Source: Candidatus Roizmanbacteria bacterium UBA1450 (GTDB taxonomy: Bacteria; Patescibacteriota; Microgenomatia; UBA1406; GWC2-37-13). Taken from it: a stretch of DNA of 64,000 bases. The first letter of the stretch is position 1, and each line of letters starts with the position of its first letter. The stretch lies in contig DCTC01000001.1 in the NCBI GenBank assembly GCA_002329205.1, forward strand, positions 338,221 to 402,220, written 5' to 3'. This document shows positions 60,948 to 64,000 of this stretch, piece after piece. The notes beneath the pieces were generated by a model. It saw only the letters and a list, made by a program, of their open reading frames with translations. It had not been told where the DNA came from and did not search any database. A program made the position numbers and the translations under genes.

Positions 60948-61649
60948 TCAAAACTTTGTTCCGATCCAATCAATCAAAAAAGGATGAAGATTTATGAGCA
61001 TGTGCAGCAAAATACTGTAAGTAAGATTATGCCACTTCTGATACACCCAAATGAGAAACAGTCCTAATATAAAACTGCTCGGAAACAGGCCGGGATGAAA
61101 ATGAAATAAGGTAAATATTACTGTTGCATACAAAATACTACCTTTTACTGAGTAGTACTTTTTAAGATAATTAAAAACAATCCCACGAAAAAACAACTCT
61201 TCATGAATAGGACCGAGGATACTGAAAGAAAGAATCGCAACAACGTATCCCCATCCGCTCAGATCGGAAAAACCCTGCCATTGATACTCCACACCTTCAT
61301 CAATTGTATTGATAACTGATTCACCGAAAAAAAGGACAATTGCTACAACAAAAATCACTAACGGAATACGTGATAGTATGGAAAGAGGGATAAGTGAAAG
61401 TAGTTTCTTCCCTTCCAATTTACCAGGAAATAATTTATAAAATGTCTCTTTTTTATAAAGCTTGAAATAATATATGACTCCGAACAATGTTAACGCATCT
61501 ATCATAAGTGCACTCTGCTGTTCACTTATATCCGGAAGATTTAATAATAACGTACCTGAATAATACAGAAGATAAAAAAAGGCAGGCACTAATGTGTAAA
61601 TTAGTGCCTGCTTAATAATGCCTAATAAAATCGACAAATGATACTTCAT
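60948..61649 (-). CDS. CPBP-family intramembrane metalloprotease, 233 aa
   Basis: The start is the ATG at 61649, one base after the ndk stop; the longer frame overlaps ndk. Seven or so membrane segments are present. The family motifs are GPIHEELFFRGIVF (EExxxR), IFTLFHFHPG (FxxxH) and LLHMLINL (HxxxN/D). These enzymes cleave or process membrane proteins, including prenylated or bacteriocin-related substrates. Translational coupling with ndk suggests only shared expression. Confidence 0.9.
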   Translation of the reverse strand: MKYHLSILLGIIKQALIYTLVPAFFYLLYYSGTLLLNLPDISEQQSALMIDALTLFGVIYYFKLYKKETFYKLFPGKLEGKKLLSLIPLSILSRIPLVIFVVAIVLFFGESVINTIDEGVEYQWQGFSDLSGWGYVVAILSFSILGPIHEELFFRGIVFNYLKKYYSVKGSILYATVIFTLFHFHPGLFPSSFILGLFLIWVYQKWHNLTYSILLHMLINLHPFLIDWIGTKF

Positions 61650-61650
61650 G

Positions 61651-62229
61651 TTATCGCATGATTTCCTCTTCCACACGAGAGTACTCCATCAATTCATCGT
61701 TCGTAAACCATAAGTCTACCTCAAATTGAGCTTCTTCAGTATTCCCCGATGCATGAAGCAAATTTTTAATTGGTCTTTTACCTGTGTTTGCCAGATATGA
61801 TGAATCGAATGAGTAATCTCCTCGAATTGTCCCGGGTGCAGACATCAATGGGAGCGTATGGCCAACCATTTTCCTGACAAGTTCCACCGCATGAGGCCCC
61901 TGAAGAACCATGACGATGACAGGCCCAGCTGTGATCATATCCACAAGCCATTCACGAATTTTGAGACCAATTTCATGCGCATCCTCGCTTCCGAATTCTT
62001 TGACGGGATCGATTCCTAAATCACGATAATTTTCGAGTGTTTTACCGCCCATACCATTAATAAATTCTTCCCGTGATGCCGGATAATGCTTGTCGGCAAG
62101 TTCACGCGAGACCATCATCATTTTCATACCGACAATTTTTAAGCCCACTCGCTCGAATCTGCTTGTAATTTCACCCACCAATCCGCGAGCGACTGAATCC
62201 GGTTTAAATATAACCAGAGTTTTTTCCAT
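61651..62229 (-). CDS. ndk: Nucleoside diphosphate kinase, long form
   Basis: 192 aa, longer than the usual 140 because of an insertion (about 55-95) and a C-terminal extension. LVIFKPDSVARGLVGEI starts the fold; GPHAVELVRKMVGHT and APGTIRGDYS follow; the phospho-His159 sits in NLLHASGN (usual form NxxHGSD). It exchanges phosphate among nucleoside triphosphates. The long form is known in several CPR-type genomes. It is followed by the CPBP protease gene. Confidence 0.94.
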   Translation of the reverse strand: MEKTLVIFKPDSVARGLVGEITSRFERVGLKIVGMKMMMVSRELADKHYPASREEFINGMGGKTLENYRDLGIDPVKEFGSEDAHEIGLKIREWLVDMITAGPVIVMVLQGPHAVELVRKMVGHTLPLMSAPGTIRGDYSFDSSYLANTGKRPIKNLLHASGNTEEAQFEVDLWFTNDELMEYSRVEEEIMR

Positions 62230-62301
62230 ACTAAAGAAAATAATTAATAATGAAGTATAATTCTATCATAAGAATATATAATTCTCTTCGTTCATTCGGG
62301 A

Positions 62302-64000
62302 TCAATTCACAATTAACCAATCAAAGGAAACGTCTTTATCAGTCGGCACTGCAATTTTAACTGTAAAAGATACGCCCGGTATTTTTTCTGTCACGATCAA
62401 AGGAGCATTTATAACTTCTTTAGCTGTCACAAAAACCCTGGATTCATTTGTTACGCTCGTTGTTTTTATAATTACTTCATTTTCTCCTGACGTTATTATT
62501 CCGTCACCGATGCTTTTAGAATCAGCATTCTTTTCATCAATATTTAACTTTTGCACAGTGAGAGAGCCCTTAACCAATATGTTTCCGTCAATATCAATAA
62601 GTACTTTCCCTCCCATTATCTCCAGGTTTCCGGCAGCCTGATCCTGGATTTTAAGTGGACCACTCATCGTGGAAATAATTGCAGAAGGTGTAGATACCCC
62701 GTCGTCAAAACCTTTTATACTCAATAAACCGGCAGTAATATCACCTGTCACACCAATATTGTTGAGATTTGTATCTCCCGTGACAATTAATGAATCTGCT
62801 TCAATTTTCTCCGATTGAACTCCTAAAACCTGAGAATCTAGTGCACCAGCCGAAGTCGCATTTGTTTGTACTGTGGAGAATAACTGTTCAAGAGATCTCA
62901 CCCGTTCTTGTAATCCTGCAACTACTGCCTGTGTATCATTCGTCATTTTTTCTAATGTCGCTAAATTGGACGATACTTTTTGTAGAGATGCTGATTGAGA
63001 AGCAATAGCTGTATTTTGGATATTTTTATCAATATTTATTTGATTGAGTATTCCCACCTGTTCCGCCATCACGTCCTCTGTCTGGGATACAACAATATCG
63101 AGAATTTCACCGGTTTCATTCAGCCGAAGACTAGCTTTTTCAATATTGGATTTGTTTGACAAAATAGTTGTATTTTGCTCCTGGATAGCATTTACAACAA
63201 CCGCCATAAGATTGCTTGAAGCCAATTGTTTGTACCCCGTTTCTTTATCTATTGATACCAGTTCTGGTAATATTTGTTCCACTTCCTGTGCAATAAAACC
63301 GAGCCTATGCGGATCTTGCTGTCCATCATTGTTCCATTGATAAGTAACCCCACGCAAAGCAAGCACCTTTTCCAACGCATTGGTAATCGGAGTGATATTC
63401 TTTTTCAATCTTGCATCAGAAGAACAGGAAAGTGTGGTAGATGTAGGATTGACATAACAAGACCCGTTGGTATTTTGAAACCTGACAACGCTTGCCGTGC
63501 TCTGTGTATTAAAATGACCGGCATAACCGCTATTTGTTTGGCCATAGACTCCAGTTCCCAAATTACTCTTTCCATACACTCCGTATCCGCTGGATCCGTC
63601 TGCTTCGCCCCATAGAGCTTTTTCCCAATACGCAAATGACATAATTCCATTTCCATCGCCACTTTCGACATATATTCCGTCACCACCATCCCAATTAAGA
63701 ACAGATAATCCCGTTGCAAAATCACCAGTATTCTCAATATGTACTCCCGTTCCTGTTCCTCCATTAACGACCAATTTTCCGGCTGTTGGACTGACTGTAG
63801 CAATGCCTACATTACCTGAGGGAGTCACAGTTATTCTTTGTTGATTGGCGGTAATATCACTAAAGTGTGCGTAGCCGTCGGCGCGACTTTCCCATTGATA
63901 GGACCTACCGCTTGCACCGGTGCTTTGAAGACGAAGATATGAAGTCCCAGATTGCGTAATTAGTAGATTTCCTGTACCGGTAATCCCCGTATACGATCCC
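62302..64000 (-). CDS. Surface/tail-fibre-like protein with S74 chaperone domain, 5' end beyond the window
   Basis: The frame is open from 62302 to the window edge (566 codons). The GTG at 63828 is not a real start, since coding continues upstream with the same repeat style (YGDYRYRKST-like frames are absent; the in-frame text is ITQSGTSYLRLQSTGASG). The order is Gly-rich fibre-like repeats, then the S74 motif CSSDARLKKNITPI with GFIAQEVEQILPELV, coiled coil, and a beta-rich end. S74 domains usually lie at the C-terminus and cut themselves off; here about 270 residues follow. It is probably a trimeric surface fibre. Confidence 0.85.
   Translation of the reverse strand, partial: GSYTGITGTGNLLITQSGTSYLRLQSTGASGRSYQWESRADGYAHFSDITANQQRITVTPSGNVGIATVSPTAGKLVVNGGTGTGVHIENTGDFATGLSVLNWDGGDGIYVESGDGNGIMSFAYWEKALWGEADGSSGYGVYGKSNLGTGVYGQTNSGYAGHFNTQSTASVVRFQNTNGSCYVNPTSTTLSCSSDARLKKNITPITNALEKVLALRGVTYQWNNDGQQDPHRLGFIAQEVEQILPELVSIDKETGYKQLASSNLMAVVVNAIQEQNTTILSNKSNIEKASLRLNETGEILDIVVSQTEDVMAEQVGILNQINIDKNIQNTAIASQSASLQKVSSNLATLEKMTNDTQAVVAGLQERVRSLEQLFSTVQTNATSAGALDSQVLGVQSEKIEADSLIVTGDTNLNNIGVTGDITAGLLSIKGFDDGVSTPSAIISTMSGPLKIQDQAAGNLEIMGGKVLIDIDGNILVKGSLTVQKLNIDEKNADSKSIGDGIITSGENEVIIKTTSVTNESRVFVTAKEVINAPLIVTEKIPGVSFTVKIAVPTDKDVSFDWLIVN

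Noticed and set aside
60796..60987. Plus-strand ORF reading PSRGIEPPTYPLGRDC
   Set aside because: It is the antisense of tRNA-Arg(CCT) and its neighbouring remnant.

Overview
The window looks like chromosome of a small-genome bacterium of the Candidate Phyla Radiation (Patescibacteria), most like Microgenomates. This is an inference from gene content: many single-pass surface proteins with Pro/Thr linkers, cohesin/dockerin modules, a sortase, several GT4 glycosyltransferases, a long-form nucleoside diphosphate kinase, dense packing with gene overlaps, and few recognisable biosynthetic genes. The code appears to be standard: TGA ends ychF at its expected C-terminus and tRNA-Trp has a CCA anticodon. 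No rRNA operon, CRISPR array, insertion sequence or integrase is visible.

Layout. 1-9.9 kb: housekeeping genes (ychF, def, rpmB, an M50 site-2 protease, a PAS histidine kinase, a GT2) with some hypotheticals. 9.9-16.7 kb: a minus-strand surface cluster with three cohesin-type proteins and two large secreted proteins ending in Cys-containing dockerin-like modules. 16.8-27.1 kb: a small HTH protein, then a minus-strand operon of two giant unrecognised proteins (1469 and 1018 aa) around a 115-aa protein, with two plus-strand unknowns. 27.1-34.9 kb: GalT-like, pth, three GT4 glycosyltransferases plus a DUF218-like protein, and three small unknown genes. 34.9-45.5 kb: GH18-like protein, transaldolase, a CAP-M28-CAP surface protein, an M64-like metallopeptidase with a cohesin-like domain, other surface proteins and a glutaredoxin-like protein. 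45.6-54.5 kb: a PLP enzyme, gmk, tRNA-Trp, tRNA-Arg(GCG), a possible circularly permuted HAD phosphatase, a DUF2207 protein, a Ca2+/cation exchanger split by an in-frame TGA, and a TrmB regulator. 54.7-64 kb: tiny membrane proteins, tRNA-Leu, tRNA-Ser, a nucleotidyltransferase, a WecG/TagA glycosyltransferase, mreB, a PEGA protein, a sortase, tRNA-Arg(CCT), a CPBP protease, ndk, and a partial protein with an S74 endosialidase-chaperone domain.

The strongest window-wide signal concerns expression. On both strands, about twenty genes have a -10-like hexamer ending 5-9 nt (usually exactly 6 nt) before the start codon and no Shine-Dalgarno sequence, so their mRNAs should be leaderless. Four genes, three of them tiny membrane proteins, instead carry strong GGAGG-type Shine-Dalgarno sequences; the three whose -10 can be placed have it 36-61 nt upstream. 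This rule helped choose several start codons.

Functionally much of the window serves the cell envelope: polysaccharide synthesis (GT2, GT4, GT26, DUF218), surface display (cohesin/dockerin, sortase), extracellular hydrolases (CAP, M28, M64, GH18) and membrane proteases. The candidates for something undescribed are the cohesin/dockerin set, the giant-protein locus, the permuted HAD protein, the TGA-split exchanger and the frameshifted tiny membrane gene.
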